Assembly: GCA_900766825.1 (NCBI GenBank)
Contig: CAAFWU010000083.1
Coordinates: 1 to 64,000 of the forward strand
Length of the DNA: 64,000 nucleotides
Reading direction: 5' to 3'
From: Bacteroidales bacterium
Lineage (GTDB): Bacteria; Bacteroidota; Bacteroidia; Bacteroidales; Marinilabiliaceae
Position numbers and translations under genes: made by a program. The notes under the pieces are model-generated. The model was given only the letters and a program-made list of their open reading frames with translations. It did no database searches and was not told where the DNA came from. Shown one piece after another: positions 52,708 to 62,958 of the stretch (position 1 is the first letter of the stretch; the number at the start of each line of letters is the position of its first letter).

Positions 52708-54828
52708 ATGAAAAAGAACATGACATACATATGGATGAAAGTCACATTATGTGTGATGGGCTTGTTTTGCTTGGCCATACTGATTCAAACGGTGCGCCTC
52801 AAGGTGTTTGAGGTCGACAACTACCGTGAGAAGCTTAACAAGATACAGAACCAGAAGGTGCGCGTAGAGCCTCGCCGAGGCGACATCTTGGCACGCGACG
52901 GACGCAAGTTGGCCTGCTCGGTGCCCAGCTACAAGATTTGCATGGACCCATGCGCCGCAGGATTGCCAGACTCGGTGTTCAACAAAAACATCTGGAAACT
53001 GGCCACCCAGCTCTCTCTACTCTTCCGCGACAAGACACCCGAGGAGTACCGCGCCAAGATAGAGCATGCGCGCAAGGAGGGCAAACAGTACATTGTGCTG
53101 GGCAACCGCCGCGTGAGCCACTCGGAGCTGAAGCGAGTGAAGGAGTTTGCCATATTCAACCGCGGGCGAAACCGTGGCGGCTTCATGGTGGAGCAGAGCG
53201 ACGAGCGCAAAAAGCCCTTTGGCATAATGGCCTCCCGCACCATTGGCAAACTCTACGAGGACAAGGAGATGGGCGGCATGGTTGGTCTGGAGCACTGCTA
53301 CAACAAGGAGTTGAGCGGAAAGGACGGCATAAGCAACCGCATCAAGGTTGGCAAATGGATTGAGGAGGAGGTGACCCCACCACAGGATGGGCGGAGCTTG
53401 CTAACGACCATAGATATTGACGTTCAGGATGTTGCGGAACAATCGATGATACGTCAACTGCGCGAGCACAATGCAGACCATGGCGTGGCCATTCTGATGG
53501 AGGTGCGAACGGGCGCAGTGCGCGCCATTGTGAACTTGCACCGCAACGGCAACGGCACCTACACCGAGGACCACTATAATTATGCCATTGGCGAACTGGC
53601 CGAGCCTGGCTCAACATTCAAGTTGGCCACCCTTATGGCACTGCTGGAGGATGACATGGTGAGCATGGAGGACAGCATAGAGACCTACGGCGGCGAATAT
53701 AAATTCCACGATGCTGTGATGCGCGACAGCAAGCCCCACGGCACCATTACGGTGCAGCAGGCCTTCGAGCTCTCGAGCAACATTGCCTTCTCCCGCATGG
53801 CTGTGAATGCCTATGGCGACGACGAGCGAGGCTACAACCATTTTGTGAGTCACCTCAAGGACCTTGGGTTGTGCGACAGTTTGGAGTTGGACATAAAGGG
53901 AGAGAAGCGCACCTATTTCAAAGACCCAGCAGACACGGCAAGCAAATGGAGCCGCGTGACGTTGCCCTGGATGTCGATAGGTTACGAGACCAAGATAACG
54001 CCTCTGCAGTTGCTAACGTTCTACAATGCCGTGGCGAACAACGGAACCATGATGCGCCCCATGTTTGTTGAGGCCCAGATAGAAAACGGTCGTAAGGTGA
54101 GCGAGAACCAGCCCCACGTGATACGCAACTCCATTGCGAGCCGCAAGACCATACGCGCTGTGCAGAGCGCCCTAAAGGGTGTGGTGGAACACGGCACGGC
54201 GCAGAACATACGCAACACGCCCTATAAGATTGCGGGCAAGACGGGCACAGCCCAGATTGCCAAAGGCAACAAGGGCTACGGTAAGGAAGGCGAGCGAAGC
54301 TATTTGGCATCTTTTGCAGGCTACTTTCCGGCCGATGAGCCCCTCTACAGTTGCGTGGTCATGGTCTACGGCCCCAGCAACTCGGTCTACTACGGCAACA
54401 AGGTGGCTGGCGAGGTGGTGAAAGCCATAGCGGATCGCGTCTACGCCGCCGAGTTTCGCAAGGGCGTGGGCAACGTGAAGCCCCAGATACCGACCTCGGG
54501 CACCATGCCTCAGAGCAAAGGCGGATGGGCCAACGATCTAATGAGGGCCTTTGGCGAACTTAAGATACCCACCAAGGTCCAGACCAGCGGATCGGACTGG
54601 GTATCGGCACGAGCCACCGAAGAGGGCGTGACGGTGAAAGCCCGCCACTACCTCACAAACGTGATGCCCGACGTGAAGGGCATGGGAGCCTCGGACGCCG
54701 TGAGCTTGCTGGAGAGCATGGGTCTGAGGGTGAACATTGTTGGCGTGGGTGCCGTGGCCGACCAGAGTGTGCCCAAAGACACAAGGGTGGCCAAAGGGAG
54801 CTCGGTGACAATATATTTAAGAAACTGA
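52708..54828 (+). CDS. ftsI: Septal peptidoglycan transpeptidase (class B PBP)
   Basis: A 706-residue penicillin-binding protein that cross-links septal peptidoglycan. One N-terminal helix (about residues 9-29) and a pedestal region are followed by the transpeptidase domain: S302-T-F-K305 with catalytic Ser302, SSN at 356-358, KTG at 511-513 in AGKTGTAQ. The C-terminal 60 residues form one PASTA domain (MPDVKGMGASDAVSLLES). A C-terminal PASTA is absent in E. coli FtsI but usual in Bacteroidetes and Firmicutes enzymes. It lies between ftsL and murE. Confidence 0.94.
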   Translation: MKKNMTYIWMKVTLCVMGLFCLAILIQTVRLKVFEVDNYREKLNKIQNQKVRVEPRRGDILARDGRKLACSVPSYKICMDPCAAGLPDSVFNKNIWKLATQLSLLFRDKTPEEYRAKIEHARKEGKQYIVLGNRRVSHSELKRVKEFAIFNRGRNRGGFMVEQSDERKKPFGIMASRTIGKLYEDKEMGGMVGLEHCYNKELSGKDGISNRIKVGKWIEEEVTPPQDGRSLLTTIDIDVQDVAEQSMIRQLREHNADHGVAILMEVRTGAVRAIVNLHRNGNGTYTEDHYNYAIGELAEPGSTFKLATLMALLEDDMVSMEDSIETYGGEYKFHDAVMRDSKPHGTITVQQAFELSSNIAFSRMAVNAYGDDERGYNHFVSHLKDLGLCDSLELDIKGEKRTYFKDPADTASKWSRVTLPWMSIGYETKITPLQLLTFYNAVANNGTMMRPMFVEAQIENGRKVSENQPHVIRNSIASRKTIRAVQSALKGVVEHGTAQNIRNTPYKIAGKTGTAQIAKGNKGYGKEGERSYLASFAGYFPADEPLYSCVVMVYGPSNSVYYGNKVAGEVVKAIADRVYAAEFRKGVGNVKPQIPTSGTMPQSKGGWANDLMRAFGELKIPTKVQTSGSDWVSARATEEGVTVKARHYLTNVMPDVKGMGASDAVSLLESMGLRVNIVGVGAVADQSVPKDTRVAKGSSVTIYLRN

Positions 54829-54853
54829 CAGTTAACAAATTTCATTCGTTACG

Positions 54854-56311
54854 ATGAAACTAAAAGATATTATGGCAGGCGCTGCCGAGGGGCTCGAGAT
54901 TGTGAGTCAGAAGGGCGATGCCAACATGGAGATTGATATGGTGACCCTCGACAGTCGCAAGGCTGGCAAGGGTGCACTCTTTGTGGCGCAGAAGGGCGAG
55001 AAGACCGATGGACACAACTACATTGGCAAAGCCATTGAGGCTGGCTGCCGTGCTGTGGTGTGCGAGGTCGACCCCACCTGCGATGTGCCCGAGGACTGCG
55101 CAGTGGTTAAAATCAAGGACACTCACAAATCGCTGGGTTGGCTTGCCGCAGCATTCTATGGTCACCCATCGCGCCACCTGAAGTTGGTGGGCGTCACGGG
55201 CACCAACGGCAAGACCACCACGGCCACCTTGCTATACGAGCTTATGCAAGCCATGGGTCACAAGAGCGGTCTCTTCTCCACCGTGGCCAACTACGTGGGC
55301 AACGAGCGCACCGAGGCCATGCAGACCACACCAGACGCCATAACGCTGCAGCGCACCATGCGCCAGATGGTGGACGCGGGCTGCGAGTATTGCTTTATGG
55401 AGGTGAGCTCGCACAGCGTTGTGCAGAGCCGCATTGCCGCTTTGGACTTCGACGGAGGCATATTCTCGAACATAACGCACGACCATCTGGATTTTCACAA
55501 GACCTTTGCCAACTACATTGAGGCCAAGAAGGGATTCTTTGACGGACTGAAAGCCGAGGCCTTTGCCTTGACCAATAAGGACGACCGCAACGGCCTGAAG
55601 ATGCTGCAGAATACCAAAGCACGCAAGGTCAGCTACTCGCTCCAGACCGTGGCCGACCACACCAGTCAGGTAATCGAGGACAGCATGGACGGCATGCTGA
55701 TGCGAATAGATGGCCGGGAAGCCTACATGCAGTTTGTGGGTCGATTCAATGCCTACAACCTCACGGCCATATACTCGGCCGCTGTGGAGTTGGGCTTTGC
55801 GCCCGAGGATGTGCTGGTGACGCTGAGCAAGCTGCACCCAGTGTGTGGTAGGTTCCAGACCATGAAGCTCAAGAACGGTGCCACAGCCATTGTGGACTAT
55901 GCCCACACACCCGATGCCTTGCTGAACGTGCTGAGCACAATAAACGAGATTCGCCGAGGTGGCCAACAGCTAATCAGCGTGGTGGGCTGCGGTGGCGACC
56001 GCGACAAAACCAAGCGCCCCGAGATGGCACAAGAGGCCGTGAAGGGGTCGGACCGTGTGATTTTGACCAGCGACAACCCACGCAGCGAGGAGCCCGAGGC
56101 TATATTGGCCGACATGAAGGCTGGCCTAAGCGAGGAGCAGTTGACCAAGACGCTGACCATTGCGGACCGACGCGAAGCCATCCGCACCGCTGCGGCCTTG
56201 GCTGGCAAAAACGACATAATACTGGTGGCAGGCAAGGGTCACGAGGATTATCAGGAGATAAAAGGCGTGAAACACCACTTCAGCGACCGCGAGGAGCTGG
56301 AGAAACTATAG
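54854..56311 (+). CDS. murE: UDP-MurNAc-tripeptide synthetase, meso-DAP adding
   Basis: A 485-residue Mur ligase that adds the third residue of the peptidoglycan stem. The ATP loop is GTNGKTT at 116-122; the carboxylated-Lys region and FSNITHDHLDFH follow. DNPR at 407-410 is the motif of enzymes selecting meso-diaminopimelate over lysine, so the peptidoglycan is predicted to be of DAP type. It starts 25 bp after ftsI. Confidence 0.96.
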   Translation: MKLKDIMAGAAEGLEIVSQKGDANMEIDMVTLDSRKAGKGALFVAQKGEKTDGHNYIGKAIEAGCRAVVCEVDPTCDVPEDCAVVKIKDTHKSLGWLAAAFYGHPSRHLKLVGVTGTNGKTTTATLLYELMQAMGHKSGLFSTVANYVGNERTEAMQTTPDAITLQRTMRQMVDAGCEYCFMEVSSHSVVQSRIAALDFDGGIFSNITHDHLDFHKTFANYIEAKKGFFDGLKAEAFALTNKDDRNGLKMLQNTKARKVSYSLQTVADHTSQVIEDSMDGMLMRIDGREAYMQFVGRFNAYNLTAIYSAAVELGFAPEDVLVTLSKLHPVCGRFQTMKLKNGATAIVDYAHTPDALLNVLSTINEIRRGGQQLISVVGCGGDRDKTKRPEMAQEAVKGSDRVILTSDNPRSEEPEAILADMKAGLSEEQLTKTLTIADRREAIRTAAALAGKNDIILVAGKGHEDYQEIKGVKHHFSDREELEKL

Positions 56312-56348
56312 TAAACGAAAAACAAGAACAGAAAAAGGGACTGCCCCA

Positions 56349-57611
56349 ATGTTGTACTATCTATTTGAATATCTGAACCAATTGGGCATGCCAGGAGCTG
56401 GCTTGTTTCAATACATATCGTTCCGCGCCGTTTTGGCCATACTGATATCGCTCGTGTGCGCCACTGTGATAGGCAGGCACGTGATCAACCTACTTCAGAA
56501 ACAACAGATTGGCGAGATTGTGCGCGATCTGGGTCTGGAGGGTCAGTTGCAGAAGAAGGGCACGCCAACCATGGGTGGCATCATAATCATAGCCTCTATT
56601 CTGATTCCGACCCTGCTGCTCTGCAAGCTGGACAACGTTTACGTTCTGCTGATGCTTGTGACCACCATTTGGCTTGGCACCTTGGGTTTTATTGACGACT
56701 ACATTAAGGTGTTTAAAAAGAATAAGGAGGGCATGAGCGGCCGCTACAAGATTGTGGGTCAGGTTGGTTTGGGCATCATTGTGGCCGCCACACTCTACTT
56801 CAATGACGAGGTGGTGGTGCAGTCCTACAGCCCCAAGGTGGCGGACATGAACAAGATTGAGAATGTGGGCAGCACTCAGGTCGAGTCGGTTACGGGTCAC
56901 ACAAATGGTCTCGTTACAGAGCACATTAGCAAAGCCCCCATCACGTCCATTCCCTTTCTCAAGGACCACCGCTTCGACTATCGTTGCTTGGCCAACTGGG
57001 CGGGGGAGCATAGGGACGTGGTTGGTTGGATAATTTTTGCCATTGTGGTGGTCTTCATCATCACGGCCGTGAGCAACGGTGCCAACATGACCGATGGATT
57101 GGATGGATTGGCAGCAGGCTCGTCGGCAATAATTGGTGGCGCACTGATGCTCTTTGCCTACGTCTCTTGCCACTTCTGGTTTGCCAGCTACCTGAACATA
57201 ATGTTCATACCCAACTCGGCCGAATTGGTAATTTACATGGCAGCATTTGTGGGGGCCACCATAGGTTTCTTGTGGTACAACTCCTACCCCGCTCAGGTGT
57301 TTATGGGCGACACGGGTTCGCTGACCATAGGAGGCATAATTGGCGTGTTTGCCATACTGATACACATTGAGTTACTACTGCCCATACTGTGCGGCATCTT
57401 CTTGGCCGAGAATGTGTCGGTGATGCTTCAGGTGGGCTACTTTAAATACACTAAACGAAAATATGGTGAGGGTCGACGCATATTCTTGATGGCGCCCCTT
57501 CATCACCATTTTCAGAAAAAGGGCATTGTGGAGCCCAAGATTGTGTCGCGCTTTTGGTTGGTGGGCATTGTGTTGGCCATGCTAACCATTGTGACCTTGA
57601 AAATAAGATAA
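56349..57611 (+). CDS. mraY: Phospho-MurNAc-pentapeptide transferase
   Basis: A 420-residue polytopic inner-membrane enzyme that makes lipid I from UDP-MurNAc-pentapeptide and undecaprenyl phosphate. Active-site motifs are intact: TPTMGGI, DDYIKVFKKN, NMTDGLDGLA, FMGDTGSL and HHHFQKKG. It is longer than the E. coli protein (360) because of a large periplasmic loop (about residues 155-225), a known trait of Bacteroidetes MraY. Between murE and murD. Confidence 0.96.
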   Translation: MLYYLFEYLNQLGMPGAGLFQYISFRAVLAILISLVCATVIGRHVINLLQKQQIGEIVRDLGLEGQLQKKGTPTMGGIIIIASILIPTLLLCKLDNVYVLLMLVTTIWLGTLGFIDDYIKVFKKNKEGMSGRYKIVGQVGLGIIVAATLYFNDEVVVQSYSPKVADMNKIENVGSTQVESVTGHTNGLVTEHISKAPITSIPFLKDHRFDYRCLANWAGEHRDVVGWIIFAIVVVFIITAVSNGANMTDGLDGLAAGSSAIIGGALMLFAYVSCHFWFASYLNIMFIPNSAELVIYMAAFVGATIGFLWYNSYPAQVFMGDTGSLTIGGIIGVFAILIHIELLLPILCGIFLAENVSVMLQVGYFKYTKRKYGEGRRIFLMAPLHHHFQKKGIVEPKIVSRFWLVGIVLAMLTIVTLKIR

Positions 57612-57624
57612 AGCAAAAGAACCG

Positions 57625-58956
57625 ATGGAAAAATTGGTTGTATTGGGCGGAGGCGAAAGTGGAGTAGGCGCCGCCATACTGGGTAAGGTAAAAGGCTTCG
57701 ATGTTTGGCTATCGGACAGCGGAGCACTAAAAGATAAATACCGCAACGAGTTGGAGGATGCGGGCATAGCCTACGAAGAGGGAGGTCACACCGAGGATAA
57801 GGTGATGGCAGCCGACCTTGTGGTCAAGAGCCCTGGCATACCCGAGACAGCCCCCATGGTGGTGAAACTGAAGGAGAAGGGGACACCCATAATCTCCGAG
57901 ATTGAGTTTGCTGGTCGATACAGCAAGGCCAAGTTCATAGGCATAACTGGAGCCAATGGAAAGACTACCACCACCCTGCTTATCCATCACCTGCTCCGCA
58001 CGGCTGGCATGAACGCTCAGTTGGCAGGCAATGTGGGTTTCAGCATGGCACGTCAGGTGGCTCAGGGCAACGAACCCGAGTGGTACGTTATTGAGCTGAG
58101 CAGCTTTCAGTTGGACAACATGTACGACTTTCGATGCGACATTGCGGTGCTGTGCAACATAACGCCCGACCACATGGATAGGTACAATCATGACTTTGGG
58201 CTCTATGCGGCAGCCAAATATCGCATAACGCAGAACATGGGTCCTGAGCAACACTTTATATACAATGCTGACGACAAGGGGACTCTGGCCTACTTCAATT
58301 CCCCTAAGGCCACATGCTACGCAGTCTCGACCATAGGTCGTTCGGACTGTGTGAATGCCTACGGCGACACAATACAGATTGCAGTGGGCACTCGCCCCTT
58401 CTACTTTGCCATTGCCGACCTGCCTATCAAGGGCTTGCACAACATATATAACTCTATGCAGGCCATGACAGCTGCTCTGCTGGCTGGGGCCAAGCCCGAG
58501 GCTGTGACCGAAGGCATGAAGAGTTTCCGCAATGCGGCTCACCGACTGGAGGTTATTAGAACTCTGGACGGCGTGGAGTACATCAACGACTCTAAGGCCA
58601 CCAATGTGGACGCCGCATGGTATGCGCTGGACGCCCAGACACGCCCCGTGGTGTGGATTGCAGGAGGCAAGGATAAAGGCAACGACTATTCGGTGCTTAA
58701 CGACTTGTGCAGGAACAAGGTGAAGGCCTTGGTATGCATGGGTAAGGACAACAAAAAACTCATTGAGAGCTTCACGGGCATTGTTCCCGTTATTGAGGAC
58801 ACCCACAGCCTTGAGGATTGTGTGGCAGCGTGTAGGCGTTTGGCAACCGCGGGCGACGTGGTACTCCTCTCGCCTTGCTGCGCCAGCTTCGACCTCTTCA
58901 CAAGTTACGAGAACCGAGGCGACTTGTTCCGCGAGGCGGTTAACGCTCTCAAATAG
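57625..58956 (+). CDS. murD: UDP-MurNAc-L-alanine:D-glutamate ligase
   Basis: A 443-residue Mur ligase adding D-glutamate as second stem residue. An N-terminal Rossmann-like domain starts with VVLGGGESGVGAA; the ATP loop GANGKTTTT is near residue 111; NITPDHMDRY and the C-terminal LLSPCCASFD are family signatures. Start ATG lies 13 bp after mraY. Confidence 0.96.
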   Translation: MEKLVVLGGGESGVGAAILGKVKGFDVWLSDSGALKDKYRNELEDAGIAYEEGGHTEDKVMAADLVVKSPGIPETAPMVVKLKEKGTPIISEIEFAGRYSKAKFIGITGANGKTTTTLLIHHLLRTAGMNAQLAGNVGFSMARQVAQGNEPEWYVIELSSFQLDNMYDFRCDIAVLCNITPDHMDRYNHDFGLYAAAKYRITQNMGPEQHFIYNADDKGTLAYFNSPKATCYAVSTIGRSDCVNAYGDTIQIAVGTRPFYFAIADLPIKGLHNIYNSMQAMTAALLAGAKPEAVTEGMKSFRNAAHRLEVIRTLDGVEYINDSKATNVDAAWYALDAQTRPVVWIAGGKDKGNDYSVLNDLCRNKVKALVCMGKDNKKLIESFTGIVPVIEDTHSLEDCVAACRRLATAGDVVLLSPCCASFDLFTSYENRGDLFREAVNALK

Positions 58957-59016
58957 ATAAACAAGCCAAAGTTTAAGAGTCTAAGGCTCAATGGTTTTAA
59001 CCAACGGTTTTAATCA

Positions 59017-60231
59017 ATGGTTTTACGCAGAATACTAATGCTCTTTAAGGGAGACCGGTGGATACTCTACACCGTGTTTTTCCTTATGCTGCTCTCCACA
59101 CTGTCGGTCTACAGTTCGGTGAGTGCCTTGGCCTATCAGAAGGCCTCGGGAGACACCACGCTGTTTCTGATGGGTCACTGTGGCAAGTTGCTCGTGAGCT
59201 TGGTTCTTTTGTGCGTAACCAGCCGCATAAAGCCCAAATATTACTCGGGATTGGCGGAGTTGAGCCTGATAATGAGCATAGTACTGTTGCTGCTGACTTT
59301 TGTGGTGGGCACCAACATCAATGGCTCGTCTCGTTGGCTGAGCATAGGCGGTTTGACCTTTCAGCCATCGGAGTTGGTCAAGATATCGCTCATACTCTAC
59401 GTGGCCAAAGAGTTGGCGCGCAACTTTGAGACGCCAGACAAAGCCTTTTGGCGGATAACGGCTGTGGCAGGCATAACGTGCATGGTCATTGCGTTGGAGA
59501 ACCTTTCGACTAGTTTGCTCATTGCCATGACCATAGGGACGCTCATGATCATTGGTCGCATATCGCTGTGGCGCATAGGCGCAGTGGGCATGGCATTGGC
59601 TGCCTTTGTGTTTGTGGCCGTATACTTTGCTCCTCAGGTGGGCACAGTGTTTGAGCGAGCCGAGACGTGGCGGGCTCGCATAGAGCGCTTTATGGGCGAT
59701 GGCGAGGCACAAGACAACTATCAGGCCGAGCAGGCAATAACGGCTGTGAGCACGGGCGGTCTTACGGGTCGGGGACCAGGCAACAGCTACATGAAGAATT
59801 TTCTGCCCATGGCATTTAGCGACTTCATCTTCTCCATAATATTGGAAGAGTATGGGTTGCTGGGGTGCGTGGCCGTTATTGTGGCCTTCTTCATAATCTT
59901 GGCCCGATCGTGTCATGTGGGCAGGCGGTGCAAGAAGCCTTTTCACCTCTACACCATAATGGGCTTGGCGGTGTGCATATCCTATCAGGCCTTGATAAAC
60001 ATGATGGTGGGCGTGGGGCTGATGCCCGTAACTGGTCAGACACTGCCAATGGTGAGCATGGGCGGCACGTCGAACATGATAATGGGCATAGCCTTTGGCA
60101 TAATGCTTTCGGTGAGCGAAGAGACCCGTCTGCTAAACGCCGAGGGTGAGACCCGCCCCTTGGAGGACATAAAAAAATACATTGACAGTCTCCGAGAGAA
60201 GAAACGCCAAAAGAGCAAGCAGAAGGCTTGA
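59017..60231 (+). CDS. ftsW: Septal peptidoglycan polymerase FtsW
   Basis: A 404-residue SEDS-family glycosyltransferase with about ten transmembrane helices. SSRWLSIGGLTFQPSELVK carries the conserved SEDS motif, with the loop GPGNSYMKNFLP before the conserved Glu helix. It polymerises glycan with FtsI. The start may be the ATG at 59017 or that at 59038; both give a short cytoplasmic N terminus. The C-terminal tail is Lys/Arg-rich. Confidence 0.94.
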   Translation: MVLRRILMLFKGDRWILYTVFFLMLLSTLSVYSSVSALAYQKASGDTTLFLMGHCGKLLVSLVLLCVTSRIKPKYYSGLAELSLIMSIVLLLLTFVVGTNINGSSRWLSIGGLTFQPSELVKISLILYVAKELARNFETPDKAFWRITAVAGITCMVIALENLSTSLLIAMTIGTLMIIGRISLWRIGAVGMALAAFVFVAVYFAPQVGTVFERAETWRARIERFMGDGEAQDNYQAEQAITAVSTGGLTGRGPGNSYMKNFLPMAFSDFIFSIILEEYGLLGCVAVIVAFFIILARSCHVGRRCKKPFHLYTIMGLAVCISYQALINMMVGVGLMPVTGQTLPMVSMGGTSNMIMGIAFGIMLSVSEETRLLNAEGETRPLEDIKKYIDSLREKKRQKSKQKA

Positions 60232-60345
60232 GGCTAAAACACTGAATGTAAACAACAAAAAAGACAATAGAGTCCAGAGGGGAGAGGGAGCAAGCGTTTC
60301 CAACACCCCCAATAGGGCTCAGAAAAAAAACAATATCTCTGTCAG

Positions 60346-61452
60346 ATGAAAGTGATAATTAGTGGTGGCGGCACGGGAGGTCATATCTTCCCCGCCATAT
60401 CAATTGCAAACGCACTCAAAGAGGCCAATCCGAACATAGAAATACTTTTTGTGGGCGCATTGGGCAAGATGGAGATGGAGAAGGTGCCCGCCGCAGGGTA
60501 CAAGATAGAGGGTTTGCCAGTGGCAGGCTTCCACCGTCAGCTGAACGTACGCAATGTGCTGCGCAACCTGCTGTTTCCCTTTAAGTTGCTGGGCAGCCTA
60601 TGGAAAGCGGGCAGCATAATAAGCGACTTTAAGCCCGACGTTTGCGTGGGTGTGGGAGGCTACGCCAGCGGTCCTGTGCTCTACCGCGCGTGGCACAAAG
60701 GCATACCCTGCCTCATTCAGGAGCAGAACTCATTCCCTGGAGTTACCAATAGGTTGCTATCGAAGGGAGTGAAGAAGATTTGCGTTGCCTACCCCAACAT
60801 GGAGCGCTTCTTTGAAAAAGATAAGATAATACTTACGGGTAACCCCGTACGCCAGAATTTGGTGGCCGAGATAGACCGTGCCGAGGCAGCCGCAGAGTTT
60901 GGTTTAGACCCCGCAAAGAAGACCATATTGGTTATTGGCGGCAGCTTGGGAGCCCGCTCCATAAATCAGGGCATAGAGGCATCGCTGGGTCAGCTTTCGG
61001 ACGATGTTCAGTTGCTTTGGCAAACTGGCAAGTTCTACTTTGATGAGATCGATGCAAACCTGCAGAAGAGCCCCAAAGCCAACGTGGCAGCCATGGCCTT
61101 CATCAAACGCATGGACTTGGCCTACGCTCTGGCCGATGTGGTGATATCTCGCGCGGGAGCCAGCAGCATATCGGAGTTGGCACTGCTGGGCAAGCCCTCG
61201 ATACTGATACCGTCGCCCAACGTAAGCGAAGACCATCAGACCAAGAATGCTCGCGCATTGGAGGAGCGTGGCGCAGCCATCATGGTGGCCGATGCTCAAG
61301 CCTGCGAGGCCCTAAACGTTGCCCAGCAGACCCTAAAGGACAGCGACAAACTGAACTTGTTGGGCAACAACATAAGTTCGTTTGCACGTCCGCACGCGGC
61401 ATCGGACATTGCACGCGAGGTTGCGGCACTATGCGCAAAAGAGTCGAAATAG
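60346..61452 (+). CDS. murG: UDP-GlcNAc:undecaprenyl-pyrophosphoryl-MurNAc-pentapeptide GlcNAc transferase
   Basis: A 368-residue GT28 enzyme that converts lipid I to lipid II on the inner face of the membrane. GGGTGGHIFPA opens the N-terminal domain, QEQNSFPG and GGSLGAR follow, and the sugar-nucleotide site ends with SRAGASSISEL. Complete and normal in length; 114 bp after ftsW, with no gene in the gap. Confidence 0.96.
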   Translation: MKVIISGGGTGGHIFPAISIANALKEANPNIEILFVGALGKMEMEKVPAAGYKIEGLPVAGFHRQLNVRNVLRNLLFPFKLLGSLWKAGSIISDFKPDVCVGVGGYASGPVLYRAWHKGIPCLIQEQNSFPGVTNRLLSKGVKKICVAYPNMERFFEKDKIILTGNPVRQNLVAEIDRAEAAAEFGLDPAKKTILVIGGSLGARSINQGIEASLGQLSDDVQLLWQTGKFYFDEIDANLQKSPKANVAAMAFIKRMDLAYALADVVISRAGASSISELALLGKPSILIPSPNVSEDHQTKNARALEERGAAIMVADAQACEALNVAQQTLKDSDKLNLLGNNISSFARPHAASDIAREVAALCAKESK

Positions 61453-61485
61453 AAACGAACCTACGGCAAAAAGAAGAAGAGGATA

Positions 61486-62862
61486 ATGAGCAAGAGCGTC
61501 TATTTCATAGGCATAGGCGGCATAGGGATGAGCGCCATAGCACGCCACTATGCCATGCAGGGCTATATGGTTGCGGGCTACGACCGTACGCCATCGGCAC
61601 TAACCCGTGAGTTGGAGAGCGAGGGCATTGCGGTTAGCTACACCGACGACCCCGCCACCATACCATCTTTTTGCTCAGACCCTAAAACCATGGTGGTGCT
61701 AACGCCTGCCATACCAGCCGACAACCGCATCTGGGCTCACTTCCGTAACATGGGTCACCAGATTGTGAAACGGTCGCAGGCACTGGGTCACTTGACTGCC
61801 GACAAGGAGACATATTGCGTGGCGGGAACGCATGGCAAGACCACCACGTCGACCTTAGCGGCTCACATACTGAGGCAATCGACCATGGGATGCTCGGCCT
61901 TCTTGGGGGGCATATCGGTTAACTACGGTACCAACTACTGGGGCACACAGACGAGCCCTGTGGTGGTTACGGAGGCCGATGAGTTCGACCGGTCGTTCTT
62001 GCAACTTAGGCCCAAGGCTGCGGTGATAACGGCCATGGATGCTGACCATCTGGACATATATGGCACACATGCCGAGGTTATCAAGGCCTTTTTGCAGTTT
62101 GCAGCTCTGGTGCGCGAGGGGGGCACGCTTATTTTTAGGCGCGGTCTGCCTCTGGGACGCGAAGATGTGGCCACTGGGGTTAAGCTCTTGACCTACGCCA
62201 TGCAAGATCCCGATGCCGACTGCCATGCGGAGAACATACGCATTGAGGGCGGCCGCTACGTATTCAGCGTGGTAACACCCATGGGCAGGGTTGCCGACAT
62301 ACGCATGGGGTTGCCTGGTCGACATAATGTAGAAAACTGCGTGGCCGCTGTGGCACTGAGCCTTACGGCTGGTGTTAGCCCCGAGGAGATTAGGGCAGCC
62401 TGCGCAAGCTTCCGTGGCAACAAACGTAGGTTCGAGATGGCTCTGGAGACCGACGAGGCTTTGGTTATTGACGACTATGCCCATCATCCTCAGGAGATTC
62501 GCACCACGCTGCAGAGCGTTAGGGAACTCTATGCGGGCCGAAGGGTTACTGTGGCCTTCCAGCCTCACCTATATAGCCGCACACGCGACTTGGCCGACGA
62601 CTTTGCTCAGGCACTTAGTATGGCCGACCGGACATGGCTCGTCGACATCTATCCAGCTCGCGAGCAACCCATTGAGGGGGTGAACTCAGCCATGCTGCTT
62701 GACAAGATGAAGGCGGGTGTGGGCAAGCTGACGGACAAGGAGCATTTGGCCCAGAGCATTGTGTCGGAGCCAACCGATGTGGTGGTGGTGATGGGTGCTG
62801 GCGACATCGACAAACTGGTGCCCGAGATTGCTCAGGCAGTTAAGAGGGCACACAATTTATAG
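61486..62862 (+). CDS. murC: UDP-MurNAc:L-alanine ligase
   Basis: A 458-residue Mur ligase that starts the stem peptide. The N-terminal GIGGIGMSAIARH binds the nucleotide sugar; the ATP loop is GTHGKTTT near residue 112; DADHLDIY and DDYAHHP are conserved family motifs. It lies 33 bp after murG. Confidence 0.96.
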   Translation: MSKSVYFIGIGGIGMSAIARHYAMQGYMVAGYDRTPSALTRELESEGIAVSYTDDPATIPSFCSDPKTMVVLTPAIPADNRIWAHFRNMGHQIVKRSQALGHLTADKETYCVAGTHGKTTTSTLAAHILRQSTMGCSAFLGGISVNYGTNYWGTQTSPVVVTEADEFDRSFLQLRPKAAVITAMDADHLDIYGTHAEVIKAFLQFAALVREGGTLIFRRGLPLGREDVATGVKLLTYAMQDPDADCHAENIRIEGGRYVFSVVTPMGRVADIRMGLPGRHNVENCVAAVALSLTAGVSPEEIRAACASFRGNKRRFEMALETDEALVIDDYAHHPQEIRTTLQSVRELYAGRRVTVAFQPHLYSRTRDLADDFAQALSMADRTWLVDIYPAREQPIEGVNSAMLLDKMKAGVGKLTDKEHLAQSIVSEPTDVVVVMGAGDIDKLVPEIAQAVKRAHNL

Positions 62863-62958
62863 ACATTTCCCTCCCCTACCCCATTGGGTTCACGACCAAA
62901 GGCAAGTGGGACGACTTGTGGGAAAGAGGCAGGGTAACTGAGAGACAGAAAAATAAGC

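Noticed and set aside
57727..58806. 359-codon frame on the minus strand
   Set aside because: Antisense to murD, which has complete family motifs; a shadow frame.
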